Source: Mycolicibacterium sphagni (GTDB lineage Bacteria > Actinomycetota > Actinomycetes > Mycobacteriales > Mycobacteriaceae). From it: 64,000 bases of DNA. How positions within the stretch are numbered: the first letter of the stretch is position 1; the number at the start of each line of letters is the position of its first letter. This document shows, in pieces, positions 7,922 through 16,416 of this stretch. Location of the stretch: positions 806,001-870,000 of the forward strand of contig NZ_VBSB01000010.1 in assembly GCF_013337765.1 (NCBI RefSeq), given 5' to 3'. The translations under genes were made by a program, and so were the position numbers. The notes under the pieces were generated by a model. That model saw only the letters and a list, made by a program, of their open reading frames with translations, ran no database searches and was not told the DNA's origin.

Positions 7922-8782
7922 TTAGGGGTAGTTGACCTGCTTGACCGAGCCATCCGGATTGAGCTGGATGTAGCCGCTGCCGAAATCGCTGGAGACGTAG
8001 ACCGAGATCGACACGGTTCCCGGGGCGGTGATATCCCGGGTCGGCTCGATGATCAGGTAGGTGCTCTTGACGTCACCGGGCTTCATATTCAGCGTCTCGG
8101 GTGCCCCACGCAGGACGCCGACGACGCCCTTGACGTCGAACTTGCCCAGGTCCACGACCGTGGCGTCGCTGCCGGCCGCCGAGGTGCTCGGGTCGCCCCA
8201 ACCGCCTCGGTAGGTATAGCTCAGCTCGCGCCGCTCGTCACTGGGATCGGGGCGGGTGAGCGATGCGTAATCGGGATAGATCACCAGCCGGAAGCCATTG
8301 GTGTCGCCGAACTTCTTCTTCATCTGCTCGAGCAGTCCGGTGAGCCCGCCCAGCGACTGCAGCTGGCGCGGCGGGGTCAGCACCACCGGAGCCACCCCGT
8401 CGGGCTTCGCACCCGGGTCGGAGGTGAAGTTGAGCGGGGATGGCGTGTTGCCGTACAGGCCCCAGCCGATGCCGATCCCCAGCACGATCAACACGGCCAT
8501 GATCGCGATGCGGATACCCCAGCTGCCGTTCGCGCCGACCGAGGACGACGACAGCCGCGGTTTCTTCAGCGTGGGCAGCTGGACGGGAGCGTTGCCGGTC
8601 TGCAGGTCCGACACCAGGGCACGAAGGTCGCCCAGGGTAGTGGCATTGGTTGCGCCCTTGACCCGCTGCTCGTGCTCGCTCATCGACAGCTGACCCTCGG
8701 ACAGCGCGGTGTCGAGGATCTGGCAGATGTCGTTGCGGTCAGCGTCCTTGGCGCGCGTGCTGGCCGTCTGGGAAGTCGCCAC
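7922..8782 (-). CDS. DUF1707 membrane-anchored protein (Rv0048c-like)
   Basis: A 286-aa protein with an N-terminal DUF1707 (SHOCT-like) segment, AKDADRNDICQILDTALSEG then LSMSEHEQRVKGA, one transmembrane helix near residues 105-125 (IAIMAVLIVLGIGIGWGLY), and a soluble extracytoplasmic domain. Function is unknown. Synteny matches Rv0048c of M. tuberculosis. The GTG start is chosen because a TACGAT hexamer lies 7 nt upstream of it. A longer reading would run into the divergent DUF5318 gene. The C-terminal domain ends in a polar tail (DGSVKQVNYP). The gene is divergent from DUF5318 across about 110 bp. Confidence 0.82.
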   Translation of the reverse strand: MATSQTASTRAKDADRNDICQILDTALSEGQLSMSEHEQRVKGATNATTLGDLRALVSDLQTGNAPVQLPTLKKPRLSSSSVGANGSWGIRIAIMAVLIVLGIGIGWGLYGNTPSPLNFTSDPGAKPDGVAPVVLTPPRQLQSLGGLTGLLEQMKKKFGDTNGFRLVIYPDYASLTRPDPSDERRELSYTYRGGWGDPSTSAAGSDATVVDLGKFDVKGVVGVLRGAPETLNMKPGDVKSTYLIIEPTRDITAPGTVSISVYVSSDFGSGYIQLNPDGSVKQVNYP

Positions 8783-8789
8783 GGCGTTG

Positions 8790-8795
8790 ATCGTA
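8790..8795 (-). promoter_or_regulatory. Candidate -10, leaderless DUF1707 gene
   Basis: TACGAT on the minus strand followed by 7 nt and a GTG start codon. Confidence 0.45.
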
Positions 8796-8840
8796 AGAGT
8801 TCGGCAGGCAAGAGTGCAGACCAGGCACACAATCTCGCTC

Positions 8841-8850
8841 ACTCGCGAGT
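8841..8850. promoter_or_regulatory. Perfect 10-bp palindrome in divergent promoter
   Basis: ACTCGCGAGT lies midway between the two divergent leaderless genes. It is short, so a chance match is possible in GC-rich DNA. Confidence 0.25.
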
Positions 8851-8881
8851 CGGTTGCGCGCCGTTGCCCAGATCCCCGACG

Positions 8882-8887
8882 TACTCT
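8882..8887 (+). promoter_or_regulatory. Candidate -10, leaderless DUF5318 gene
   Basis: TACTCT followed by 7 nt and the GTG of the DUF5318 gene. Confidence 0.45.
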
Positions 8888-8894
8888 GGTCATC

Positions 8895-9329
8895 GTGCGA
8901 TTGCAGCGACAGGTGGTGGACTACGCCCTTCGGCGACGCTCCCTGCTGGCTGAGGTGTACTCGGGCCGGACCGGGGTAACCGAGGTCTGTGACGCCAATC
9001 CCTATCTGTTGCGCGCCGCCAAGTTTCACGGCAAGCCCAGTTCGGTGATGTGCCCGATCTGCCGCAAGGAGCCGCTCACGCTGGTGTCCTGGGTGTTCGG
9101 CGATCACCTGGGCGCGGTGTCCGGGTCGGCGCGCACCGCCGAGGAGCTGGTGTTGCTGGCGACCCGGTTCGACGAGTTTTCGGTACACGTGGTGGAGGTA
9201 TGCCGCACCTGCGAATGGAATCACTTGGTCAAGTCCTATGTGCTTGGAACGCCACGTCCCACCAACGGGACGCGCGCACGCCGGGGCACCCAGACGGCGC
9301 GCTCCGGCGCGCGCACGGCCAGTGAATAG
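8895..9329 (+). CDS. DUF5318 family protein (Rv0049-like)
   Basis: A 144-aa conserved mycobacterial protein of unknown function, starting GTG and reading VRLQRQVVDYALRRRSLLAEV. Two CxxC/CxxCxW-type pairs (MCPICRKEP and EVCRTCEWNH) look like a four-cysteine zinc knuckle. A central hydrophobic block (PLTLVSWVFGDHLGAVSG) separates them. It overlaps the start of ponA1 by 8 nt, which implies translational coupling to cell-wall synthesis. The position between the DUF1707 gene and ponA1 is the same as Rv0049 in M. tuberculosis. The start was chosen for the -10 element 7 nt upstream. Confidence 0.88.
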   Translation: MRLQRQVVDYALRRRSLLAEVYSGRTGVTEVCDANPYLLRAAKFHGKPSSVMCPICRKEPLTLVSWVFGDHLGAVSGSARTAEELVLLATRFDEFSVHVVEVCRTCEWNHLVKSYVLGTPRPTNGTRARRGTQTARSGARTASE

Positions 9330-11817
9330 CGAAGGGCGTCACGACCGGCCTGGCACTGACAACCGCACGGGATCAGGGTCCGATGATGCGTCCGGTAAAC
9401 ACGAGGCGCCGACCACCAAGTTCTCGATAGCCGGCGCCAGCGATTCCTCCGGTCCGGCCCGCAGCGCACCCCGCAGGCAGGTGCCCCCCGATGACCGGCT
9501 GACGTCGATCATGGAACCGATCCGCGACGACACGGTGCCGCTGCGCGACCCGATCGACGTCGTCAAGGCGGCCCTGGACGGCACGGCTCCGCCGAAGTTC
9601 CCGCCGCCACCGCCCCCGCCGCCGAGGAGCGGGGGACGGGGCGGCCCGCCGCCGCGGAAGCCGCCGAGCTTCTCCCAGCAGATCAACTGGAAGTGGGTGC
9701 GCCGCTCGCTGTACATCGCGGTGGTGCTGCTGGTCGTGCTGCCGATGATCACCTTCGGCATGGCATACATGATCGTGAAGGTGCCCCAGCCCGGTGACCT
9801 GCGGACCAATCAGGTGTCGACGATCCTGGCCAGCGACGGCTCGGAGCTGGCGAAAATCGTTCCCCCCGAAGGCAACCGGGTCGACGTCAGTATCGACCAG
9901 ATACCGGTTCCGGTGCGCAACGCGGTGATGGCGGCCGAAGACCGCGACTTTTACACCAACCCTGGGTTTTCACTCTCGGGCTTCGCCCGGGCGCTCAAGA
10001 ACAATCTCACCGGCGGCGACCTGCAGGGCGCCTCGACGATCACCCAGCAGTACGTGAAGAACGCGCTCGTCGGTGATGCCCGGTCAGGTATCGGTGGCGT
10101 GGTGCGTAAGGCCAAGGAACTCGTCATCTCGACGAAGATGTCGGGTGAGTGGTCCAAAGACCAAGTGCTGCAGGCGTACCTGAACATCATCTATTTCGGC
10201 CGCGGGGCCTACGGCGTTTCGGCGGCCTCGAAGGCCTACTTCAACAAGCCGGTCGAACAGCTGACGGTCGCCGAGGGGGCACTGCTGGCGGCGTTGATCC
10301 AGCGGCCGTCGACCCTGGATCCGGCGATTGATCCCGAGGGCGCGGCCCAGCGCTGGAATTGGGTGCTCGACGGCATGGTGACCATGGGTGCGCTGTCCAA
10401 AGAGGAACGCGCCCAACAGGTCTTCCCGCAGACGGTGCCGCCGGAGCAGGCCCGCGCGGCCAACGTCACCACGGGGCCCAACGGTCTGATCGAACGCCAG
10501 GTCACCAAGGAACTACTCGACCTGTTCAACATCGACGAGCAGACGCTGAACACCCAGGGCCTGCAGATCACGACGACGATCGACCCGCAGGCGCAGCAAG
10601 CCGCCGAGAACGCGGTGACGAAGTACTTGGACGGCCAGATGCCGGACATGCGCTCGGCGGTGGTGTCCGTCGACCCGAAAACCGGTGGGGTGAAGGCCTA
10701 TTACGGCGGCTCGGACGCCCAGGGCTTCGACTTCGCCCAGGCGGGGTTGCCGACGGGCTCGTCGTTCAAGGTGTTCGCGTTGGTGGCCGCCCTCGAACAG
10801 GGCATCGGGCTGGGTTATCAGGTGGACAGCTCGCCGGTGACCCTCAACGGCATCACGATCACGAATGTCGAAGGCGAGGGCTGCGGCGTCTGCAATATCG
10901 CCGAGGCGCTCAAGCGCTCGCTGAACACGTCCTATTACCGGTTGATGCTCAAGCTCAAGAACGGCCCGAGTGACGTCGCCGACGCCGCGCACAGCGCGGG
11001 TGTCGCCGAGAGCTTCCCGGGCGTGGACCACACACTGTCCGAGGACGGTAAGGGCGGACCGCCCAACAACGGTGTCGTCCTGGGGCAGTATCAGACCCGG
11101 GTGCTCGATATGGCCTCGGCGTACGCGACCCTCGCGAACTCCGGCGTCTACCACAAGCCGCACTTCGTGCAGAAGGTCGTCAACTCCCGCGGCGAGGTGC
11201 TCTTCGACGCCAGCACATCGGACAACAGCGGTGAGCAACGCATTCCGAAAGCCGTCGCCGACAACGTAACCGCGGCCATGCAGCCGATCGCGGGCTGGTC
11301 CAACGGGCACAACCTGGCCGGCGGGCGCGCCTCGGCGGCCAAGACCGGTACCAATCAGCTCGGCGACACCGATGCCAACCGCGATGCGTGGATGGTCGGC
11401 TACACGCCGTCGTTGTCGACGGCGGTGTGGGTGGGCACCACCGACGGCACCCAGCCTTTGGTGAACAAGGGCGGCGGGCAGGTGTACGGCTCGGGCATCC
11501 CGTCCGATATCTGGAAGTCGACGATGGACGGGGCCCTCAAGGGCACCGACAACGAGACGTTCCCCAAGCCGACCGAGATCGGCGGCTATGCCGGTGTTCC
11601 GGCCGCACCCCCGCCGCCGCCTCCGCCGCCGTCGATCCAGGTGATCCAGCCCAGTATCGAAGTCGCACCGGGCATCACGATCCCGCTCGGCCCGCCGACG
11701 ACCATCACCGTGCCCGCAGGACCGCCCGCGCCGCCCGGCGTGCCGGGTGCTCCGGATGCGCCGCCACCGGTCGTCCCGGGCGATGCAGGCGCGCCGCTCC
11801 CGCCTCCGCCGCCGTGA
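9322..11817 (+). CDS. ponA1: Bifunctional class A penicillin-binding protein PonA1
   Basis: Polymerises lipid II and cross-links peptidoglycan at the membrane outer face. About 831 aa from a GTG that overlaps the DUF5318 stop. Order: cytoplasmic polar and proline-rich tail (residues 1-125), one transmembrane helix (about 130-150), GT51 glycosyltransferase with catalytic Glu206 in AAEDRDFYTNPGF and the STITQQYVKNALVG block, then the transpeptidase with TGSSFK (nucleophile Ser480, Lys483), a Ser-x-Asn (SLN) and KTGT, and a long proline-rich C-terminus. Mycobacterial PonA1 works in polar growth with RipA. Synteny matches Rv0050. The exact N-terminus is uncertain because an upstream in-frame extension is also open. 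Confidence 0.96.
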   Translation: MNSEGRHDRPGTDNRTGSGSDDASGKHEAPTTKFSIAGASDSSGPARSAPRRQVPPDDRLTSIMEPIRDDTVPLRDPIDVVKAALDGTAPPKFPPPPPPPPRSGGRGGPPPRKPPSFSQQINWKWVRRSLYIAVVLLVVLPMITFGMAYMIVKVPQPGDLRTNQVSTILASDGSELAKIVPPEGNRVDVSIDQIPVPVRNAVMAAEDRDFYTNPGFSLSGFARALKNNLTGGDLQGASTITQQYVKNALVGDARSGIGGVVRKAKELVISTKMSGEWSKDQVLQAYLNIIYFGRGAYGVSAASKAYFNKPVEQLTVAEGALLAALIQRPSTLDPAIDPEGAAQRWNWVLDGMVTMGALSKEERAQQVFPQTVPPEQARAANVTTGPNGLIERQVTKELLDLFNIDEQTLNTQGLQITTTIDPQAQQAAENAVTKYLDGQMPDMRSAVVSVDPKTGGVKAYYGGSDAQGFDFAQAGLPTGSSFKVFALVAALEQGIGLGYQVDSSPVTLNGITITNVEGEGCGVCNIAEALKRSLNTSYYRLMLKLKNGPSDVADAAHSAGVAESFPGVDHTLSEDGKGGPPNNGVVLGQYQTRVLDMASAYATLANSGVYHKPHFVQKVVNSRGEVLFDASTSDNSGEQRIPKAVADNVTAAMQPIAGWSNGHNLAGGRASAAKTGTNQLGDTDANRDAWMVGYTPSLSTAVWVGTTDGTQPLVNKGGGQVYGSGIPSDIWKSTMDGALKGTDNETFPKPTEIGGYAGVPAAPPPPPPPPSIQVIQPSIEVAPGITIPLGPPTTITVPAGPPAPPGVPGAPDAPPPVVPGDAGAPLPPPPP

Positions 11818-11897
11818 TCGACGGCGCTGTTGGTGACGACCAACCGCAGGAATTTTCGGCCGACCGACCGGCCGATGCGCCGGCCGGCGGCGTGTTA

Positions 11898-13532
11898 ATG
11901 GGCCGCGCCACGGTGTCACCGCAGCCGCTGGCCGCCGACCTGCGCAGCGCAGACGACCGTGACAAGCCCAGCCGTACCGACACTTTGGGCGCCGCGCTCT
12001 CGGAGGTGGTGGGCGGCCCGGTGGGCAGGCACGCCCTGATCGGCCGGACGCGAGTGTTCACCCCGCTGCGGGTGATGTTCATGATGGCGCTGGTGGTGCT
12101 GGCGCTGGGCTGGGCCACAAAGTCACCGTGTCTACAGACCGTCGGCACCGGCACGCCCGATCAGCGGGTGGCGAACTGGCAGAACCAGCGCGCCTACTTC
12201 GAGCTGTGCTACTCCGACACCGTGCCGCTGTACGGCGCGGAGTTGTTGAGCCAGGGGCGCTTTCCGTACAAGTCGAGTTGGATCGAGACGGACTCCAGCG
12301 GCCGGCCGCAGATCCGGTACGACGGCAAGCCCGCGGTGCGCTACATGGAGTATCCGGTGCTGACCGGGGTGTATCAGTACGTGTCGATGGCGTTGGCCAA
12401 GACCTACACCGCGGTGGCCAAGATGGCGTCGCTGCCGGTGATCGCCGAAGTGGTGATGTTCTTCAACTTCGCGGCGTTCGGTCTGGCGCTGGCGTGGTTG
12501 ACGACGGTGTGGGCGTCGTCGTGGCTGGCGGGTCGGCGGGTGTGGGACGCCGCGCTGGTGGCGGCCTCACCGGTGCTGGTGTTCCAGGTGTTCACCAATT
12601 TCGATGCGCTGGCAACGGCGTTGGCGATCGGCGGGCTGCTGGCCTGGGCGCGAAAACGGCCGGTGCTGGCCGGGATTCTGATCGGGCTCGGGGTGGCGGC
12701 CAAGTTGTATCCGGCTCTGCTGTTGCTGCCCTTGGTGGTGCTGGCGATCCGCACCGACCGGATGCCGGAAGCCGCCAAGACGGTGGTCGCGGCGGTCGGT
12801 GCCTGGTTCGTGGTCAATCTGCCGGTGATGGCACTGTTTCCGCGCGGCTGGTCGGAGTTCTTTCGGCTCAACTCCCGGCGCGGTGACGATATGGACTCGC
12901 TGTACAACGTGGTGAAGTCGTTCACCGGCTGGGACGGCTTCGATTCGAACCTCGGGTTCTGGCAGCCACCGGTGATTCTCAACATCGTTGTCGCGGTGCT
13001 GTTCTTGTTGTGTTGCGCGGCCATCGCCTACATCGGGTTGACCGCACCGCAGCGGCCGCGGGTGGCGCAGCTGGCGTTCCTGACGGTGGCCGCGTTCCTG
13101 TTGGTGAACAAGGTGTGGAGCCCGCAGTTCTCGCTGTGGCTGGTGCCGTTGGCGGTGCTGGCGTTGCCACACCGGCGAATTCTGTTGGCGTGGATGACTA
13201 TTGACATGCTGGTGTGGGTGCCGCGGATGTACTACCTCTACGGCGAGGGCAACAAGGGCCTCCCCGAGCAGTGGTTCACCGCTACCGTTCTGCTGCGCGA
13301 CATCGCAGTGATCGCGCTGATGGCGTTGGTGGTGCGCCAGATCTACCGGCCCGACCTGGATCTGGTGCGCTGGAACGGCCGGGTGGACGATCCGGCCGGG
13401 GGAGTGTTCGATCGCGCCGAAGATGCACTCCCGCACTGGTTCCCGCGGTGGCTGCGCCCGCGCGCGGCCGCCGATCAGCCCGAACAGCAAGAGGCACCGG
13501 ATGCAAATCGCGATAGCACTGTTCCCGCGTAA
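11898..13532 (+). CDS. Polytopic membrane glycosyltransferase, GT87/DUF2029-like (Rv0051-like)
   Basis: About 544 aa with roughly ten hydrophobic helices and the conserved N-terminal string PLAADLRSADDRD. Family features include a long first extracytoplasmic loop (VANWQNQRAYFELCYSDT then VPLYGAELLSQGRFPYKS), NFDALATALAIGGLLAWARKRPVLAGILIGLGVAAKLYPALLL and MTIDMLVWVPRMYYLYG. Polyprenol-phosphate-dependent mannosyl- or arabinosyltransferases of the envelope have this design, but the sugar is unknown. The ATG was chosen by resemblance to Rv0051. A GTG at 11814 overlapping the ponA1 stop would add 28 residues and make a coupled start. The 3' end overlaps the next gene. Confidence 0.85.
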   Translation: MGRATVSPQPLAADLRSADDRDKPSRTDTLGAALSEVVGGPVGRHALIGRTRVFTPLRVMFMMALVVLALGWATKSPCLQTVGTGTPDQRVANWQNQRAYFELCYSDTVPLYGAELLSQGRFPYKSSWIETDSSGRPQIRYDGKPAVRYMEYPVLTGVYQYVSMALAKTYTAVAKMASLPVIAEVVMFFNFAAFGLALAWLTTVWASSWLAGRRVWDAALVAASPVLVFQVFTNFDALATALAIGGLLAWARKRPVLAGILIGLGVAAKLYPALLLLPLVVLAIRTDRMPEAAKTVVAAVGAWFVVNLPVMALFPRGWSEFFRLNSRRGDDMDSLYNVVKSFTGWDGFDSNLGFWQPPVILNIVVAVLFLLCCAAIAYIGLTAPQRPRVAQLAFLTVAAFLLVNKVWSPQFSLWLVPLAVLALPHRRILLAWMTIDMLVWVPRMYYLYGEGNKGLPEQWFTATVLLRDIAVIALMALVVRQIYRPDLDLVRWNGRVDDPAGGVFDRAEDALPHWFPRWLRPRAAADQPEQQEAPDANRDSTVPA

Positions 13533-14139
13533 CACCGCACTGGACGCGATCGGCCCCTACGAGGTGCTGCAGCGGATCCCGTCGATCGACGTCGTCTTCG
13601 TCGGGCATGAGCGCGGTGAGGTCCGCAGCGACAACGGCATGCTCGGGTTGACGTGCGACGCCACCTTCGACGAGGTCACCCGACCCGACGTCCTGGTGTT
13701 CCCCGGCGGGATCGGCACGCGCACCCTGGTCGAGGACACCGGCGTCCTCGACTGGATTCGGGAGGTGCACCGGCACACGGTGTTCACCACGTCGGTGTGC
13801 ACCGGCAGCCTGATGCTCGGTGCGGCCGGCCTGCTGACGGGGTTGACCGCCGCCACGCACTGGCGGGCCACCGAGCTGCTCGAGTCCTTCGGTGCGATCT
13901 ACACCCCCGAGCGCGTCGTCGAGCACCTGCCGGAGCGCATCATCACCGCGGCGGGGGTCTCCAGCGGGATCGATATGGCGTTGCGGCTGGTCGAGCTGCT
14001 GGTCGGGCCGGATGCGGCCAAGGCCAGCCAGCTGATGATCGAGTACGACCCGCAGCCGCCGTTCGATGCCGGCGCACTGGGTAAGGCGTCGGATGCCACG
14101 GTGCAGCTGGCCTTGGAGTACTACGTCCAGCGGAGCTGA
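13501..14139 (+). CDS. DJ-1/PfpI family protein (Rv0052-like)
   Basis: A 212-aa GATase1-like protein. The nucleophile elbow carries Cys100 in FTTSVCTGSLMLGAAGLL, and the preceding Glu-containing and glycine-rich block (PDVLVFPGGIGTRTLV) is typical. Relatives include isocyanide hydratases, glyoxalase III and the ligand-binding halves of AraC regulators, so the activity is open. No AraC helix-turn-helix follows. The ATG lies inside the end of the preceding membrane glycosyltransferase gene (32-nt overlap), which suggests coupled translation. Synteny matches Rv0052. Confidence 0.9.
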   Translation: MQIAIALFPRNTALDAIGPYEVLQRIPSIDVVFVGHERGEVRSDNGMLGLTCDATFDEVTRPDVLVFPGGIGTRTLVEDTGVLDWIREVHRHTVFTTSVCTGSLMLGAAGLLTGLTAATHWRATELLESFGAIYTPERVVEHLPERIITAAGVSSGIDMALRLVELLVGPDAAKASQLMIEYDPQPPFDAGALGKASDATVQLALEYYVQRS

Positions 14140-14200
14140 TTTCGCTGATCAGCATGCGCTCCGGTAGCCTAGCCAGGTTGCCGACGCAGGCGACTCTCCT

Positions 14201-14242
14201 GCCACGGATCGACCGTGGCCGCTAACGACCATAGGAGGTGAT
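14201..14242 (+). promoter_or_regulatory. rpsF leader hairpin and strong ribosome site
   Basis: GCCACGG and CCGTGGC form a 7-bp stem around a 5-nt loop (14201-14219), followed by AGGAGGTGAT (14233-14242), a 10-base match to the 16S tail. Leaders of rpsF operons in many bacteria bind the S6:S18 pair for autoregulation. Whether this hairpin is that motif is not shown. Confidence 0.4.
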
Positions 14243-14251
14243 GAGGTTCCC

Positions 14252-14542
14252 ATGCGTCCATACGAAATCATGGTCATCCTTGACCCCACTCTCGACGAGC
14301 GCACCGTAGCTCCGTCTCTGGATACGTTCTTGAACGTTGTCCGCACTGACGGCGGTTCGGTCGACAAGGTCGACATCTGGGGTCGGCGCCGCCTGGCGTA
14401 CGAGATCGCCAAGCACGCTGAGGGCATTTATGCCGTCGTCGATGTAAAGGCCGAACCGGCCACCGTGTCCGAGCTCGACCGTCAGCTCAACCTGAACGAG
14501 TCGGTGCTGCGGACCAAGGTGATGCGGACCGACAAGCACTAG
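14252..14542 (+). CDS. rpsF: 30S ribosomal protein S6
   Basis: A 96-aa ribosomal protein with the typical start MRPYEIMVILDPTLDERTV and the conserved GRRRLAYEIAKHAEGIY block. It binds 16S rRNA in the platform as a partner of S18. It is the first gene of the rpsF-ssb-rpsR-rplI operon, which joins translation with replication and repair by including the single-strand binding protein. The ribosome site AGGAGGTGAT, 9 nt upstream of the ATG, is nearly ideal. Confidence 0.99.
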   Translation: MRPYEIMVILDPTLDERTVAPSLDTFLNVVRTDGGSVDKVDIWGRRRLAYEIAKHAEGIYAVVDVKAEPATVSELDRQLNLNESVLRTKVMRTDKH

Positions 14543-14627
14543 CCACGCCAGTGGATAAAGCTCGCCGCGCGTCGGAGCTAGTAACTAGGCTCGCGGTGAA
14601 TCCATCCGCCTATGCCAGGAGGACCTT

Positions 14628-15146
14628 GTGGCCGGTGACACGACCATCACCGTCGTCGGAAATCTGACCGCCGACCCCGAACTGCGGTTCACCCCGTCCG
14701 GTGCAGCCGTCGCCAATTTCACGGTGGCGTCCACACCGCGGACGTTCGACCGCGCGAGCGGGGAGTGGAAGGACGGCGAAGCGCTGTTCTTGCGCTGCAA
14801 CATCTGGCGTGAGGCGGCCGAGAACGTGGCCGAGAGCCTCACCCGGGGGTCGCGTGTCATCGTGACCGGCCGGCTCAAGCAGCGGTCCTTCGAAACCCGT
14901 GAGGGCGAGAAGCGCACCGTCATGGAGGTCGAGGTCGACGAGATCGGCCCGTCGCTGCGTTACGCCACCGCCAAGGTCAACAAGGCCTCGCGCAGTGGTG
15001 GCGGGGGCGGCGGCTTCGGCGGCGGCAGTGGCGGCGGCGGGGCTTCCCGTCCGGCGGCGGCCAGCGATGCACCCGCAGACGATCCCTGGGGCAGCGCCCC
15101 GGCGTCGGGCTCGTTCGCCGGTGGCGACGACGAACCGCCTTTCTGA
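14628..15146 (+). CDS. ssb: Single-stranded DNA-binding protein
   Basis: A 172-aa SSB that coats single-stranded DNA in replication, repair and recombination. The OB-fold spans residues 1-115 (MAGDTTITVVGNLTADPELR at the start and the LFLRCNIWREAAENVAESL block). A flexible Gly/Ser-rich linker follows (about 120-155), then the acidic tip GGDDEPPF that recruits partner proteins. It starts with GTG behind AGGAGG. Length and tail agree with mycobacterial SSB. It lies between rpsF and rpsR, as in most actinobacteria. Confidence 0.99.
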   Translation: MAGDTTITVVGNLTADPELRFTPSGAAVANFTVASTPRTFDRASGEWKDGEALFLRCNIWREAAENVAESLTRGSRVIVTGRLKQRSFETREGEKRTVMEVEVDEIGPSLRYATAKVNKASRSGGGGGGFGGGSGGGGASRPAAASDAPADDPWGSAPASGSFAGGDDEPPF

Positions 15147-15201
15147 CACAAAACCTTTGCGCGCCACGGCGCGCCATCTGAAGAACGAAAGAGATTGACC
15201 C

Positions 15202-15456
15202 ATGGCCAAGACCAATAAGCGGCGTCCGGCACCGGAAAAGCCGGTCAAGACCCGCAAGTGCGTGTTCTGCTCCAAGAAGGGGCAGGACATCGATTACAAG
15301 GACACCCAGCTGCTGCGTACCTACATCAGCGAGCGCGGCAAGATCCGCGCCCGCCGGGTGACCGGTAACTGCGTGCAGCACCAGCGCGACATCGCGATCG
15401 CCGTCAAGAACGCGCGTGAGGTTGCCCTGCTGCCGTTCACGTCGGCGGCTCGGTAG
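15202..15456 (+). CDS. rpsR: 30S ribosomal protein S18 (cysteine-containing form)
   Basis: An 84-aa S18 with KCVFCSKK near residues 19-26 and a second Cys/His pair (GNCVQHQRD). This is the C+ zinc-binding form. Mycobacteria often carry a second, cysteine-free S18 elsewhere, used under zinc starvation. It pairs with S6 on the 30S platform. The start MAKTNKRRPAPEKPVKTRK is typical, and it is preceded by GAACGAAAGAG as ribosome site. It lies 55 bp after ssb and 17 bp before rplI. Confidence 0.98.
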   Translation: MAKTNKRRPAPEKPVKTRKCVFCSKKGQDIDYKDTQLLRTYISERGKIRARRVTGNCVQHQRDIAIAVKNAREVALLPFTSAAR

Positions 15457-15473
15457 AGAACGGAAGTATCGAC

Positions 15474-15932
15474 ATGAAGCTGATCCTGACCGCTGAGGTC
15501 GACCACCTCGGCGCTGCCGGTGACACCGTTGAGGTGAAGGACGGGTACGGCCGCAACTACCTGCTGCCGCGCGGCCTGGCCATCGCGGCCTCGCGCGGTG
15601 CGCAGAAGCAGGCCGACGAGATCCGTCGTGCCCGCGAGACCAAGACCGTGCGCGACCGTGAGCACGCCGATGAGATCAAGGCTGCACTCGCAGCTCTGGG
15701 CTCGATCCAGCTGCCGGTGAAGACCGCTGCGGACTCGGGCAAGCTGTTCGGCTCGGTGACCGCCAACGACATCGTCGCGGCGATCAAGAAGGCCGGTGGG
15801 CCTAACTTGGACAAGCGCACCGTGCAGCTGCCCAAGGCTCATATCAAGGCGACTGGCGCCCACACCGTCGGCGTGCATCTGCACCCCGAGGTGGACGTCG
15901 ACGTGACCGTCGACGTCGTCGCACAAAGTTAG
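15474..15932 (+). CDS. rplI: 50S ribosomal protein L9
   Basis: A 152-aa L9 with the signature N-domain (MKLILTAEVDHLGAAGDTVE then KDGYGRNYLLPRGLA), a central connecting helix rich in Lys/Arg/Glu and the C-domain with GKLFGSVTANDI. It binds 23S rRNA at the L1 stalk base. Last gene of the rpsF operon, followed by a strong hairpin. Confidence 0.99.
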   Translation: MKLILTAEVDHLGAAGDTVEVKDGYGRNYLLPRGLAIAASRGAQKQADEIRRARETKTVRDREHADEIKAALAALGSIQLPVKTAADSGKLFGSVTANDIVAAIKKAGGPNLDKRTVQLPKAHIKATGAHTVGVHLHPEVDVDVTVDVVAQS

Positions 15933-15942
15933 CCATACGCGT

Positions 15943-15987
15943 CAATTCCCCGGGTGGCGGCCGTTCGCGGTCGCTCTCGGGGAATTG
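15943..15987 (+). terminator. Hairpin terminator after rplI
   Basis: CAATTCCCCG and CGGGGAATTG form a 10-bp perfect stem with a 25-nt loop that itself contains short GC pairs. It starts 10 nt after the rplI stop. There is no long U-tract, as is common for mycobacterial terminators. Confidence 0.65.
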
Positions 15988-16398
15988 CTGCATTTCTGGC
16001 GAACAGATTCCGGCGACCCCGGCTCAGCTAATCTAACCGGCCGTTAACCTTGTGCATAAGCTCCGGCAACACAACACGCCCGAGATCGCAACCGGGGACG
16101 ACACGCCGATGAACTTGCCATCCACAACATGTACCAGGGGTTACCCTGCCCTCAGCTGGACAAATGACCCGAAATTAGTCAGTTCTCCACAGGTTCTCCC
16201 CAACACCTCAACACTAGTTTCCCCGGCTATCCACAAATCACTAACAGGTTGATGAACAGGTCCGGTTTGCGAGGGCTCCAGCAACGTCTAGCGTGAGCCG
16301 TCGGCGGTGCCGGTCATCACCGTCGCGGCGAGTACTTGTCGGGGGTGTGGGGTAGACCTCCGATTGTGCATCGAACTGACGTTCGACCAGCTTTAGAC
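15988..16398. other. AT-richer intergenic region upstream of dnaB with DnaA-box-like sites
   Basis: About 400 bp without a convincing gene. It holds TTCTCCACA at 16183-16191 (a match to the TT(G/C)TCCACA mycobacterial DnaA box as I recall it), CTATCCACA at 16227-16235 (one mismatch to TTATCCACA) and CCATCCACA at 16118-16126 (weaker), all in the same orientation. The dnaB promoter should also lie here, but I could not place it with confidence. Confidence 0.4.
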
Positions 16399-16403
16399 GG
16401 AGG
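16399..16403 (+). promoter_or_regulatory. Ribosome site of dnaB
   Basis: GGAGG, 13 nt upstream of the ATG. It supports the MAVVDDL start over the longer in-frame GTG reading. Confidence 0.5.
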
Positions 16404-16416
16404 TGGGGATAACGCT

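Noticed and set aside
16118..16235. Chromosomal origin of replication
   Set aside because: DnaA-box-like sites are few, and neither dnaA nor dnaN is adjacent. In mycobacteria oriC lies between those genes.
16052..16252. Short plus-strand frame in the dnaB upstream region (66 codons)
   Set aside because: Composition is not protein-like, it covers the DnaA-box-like sites, and there is no ribosome site.
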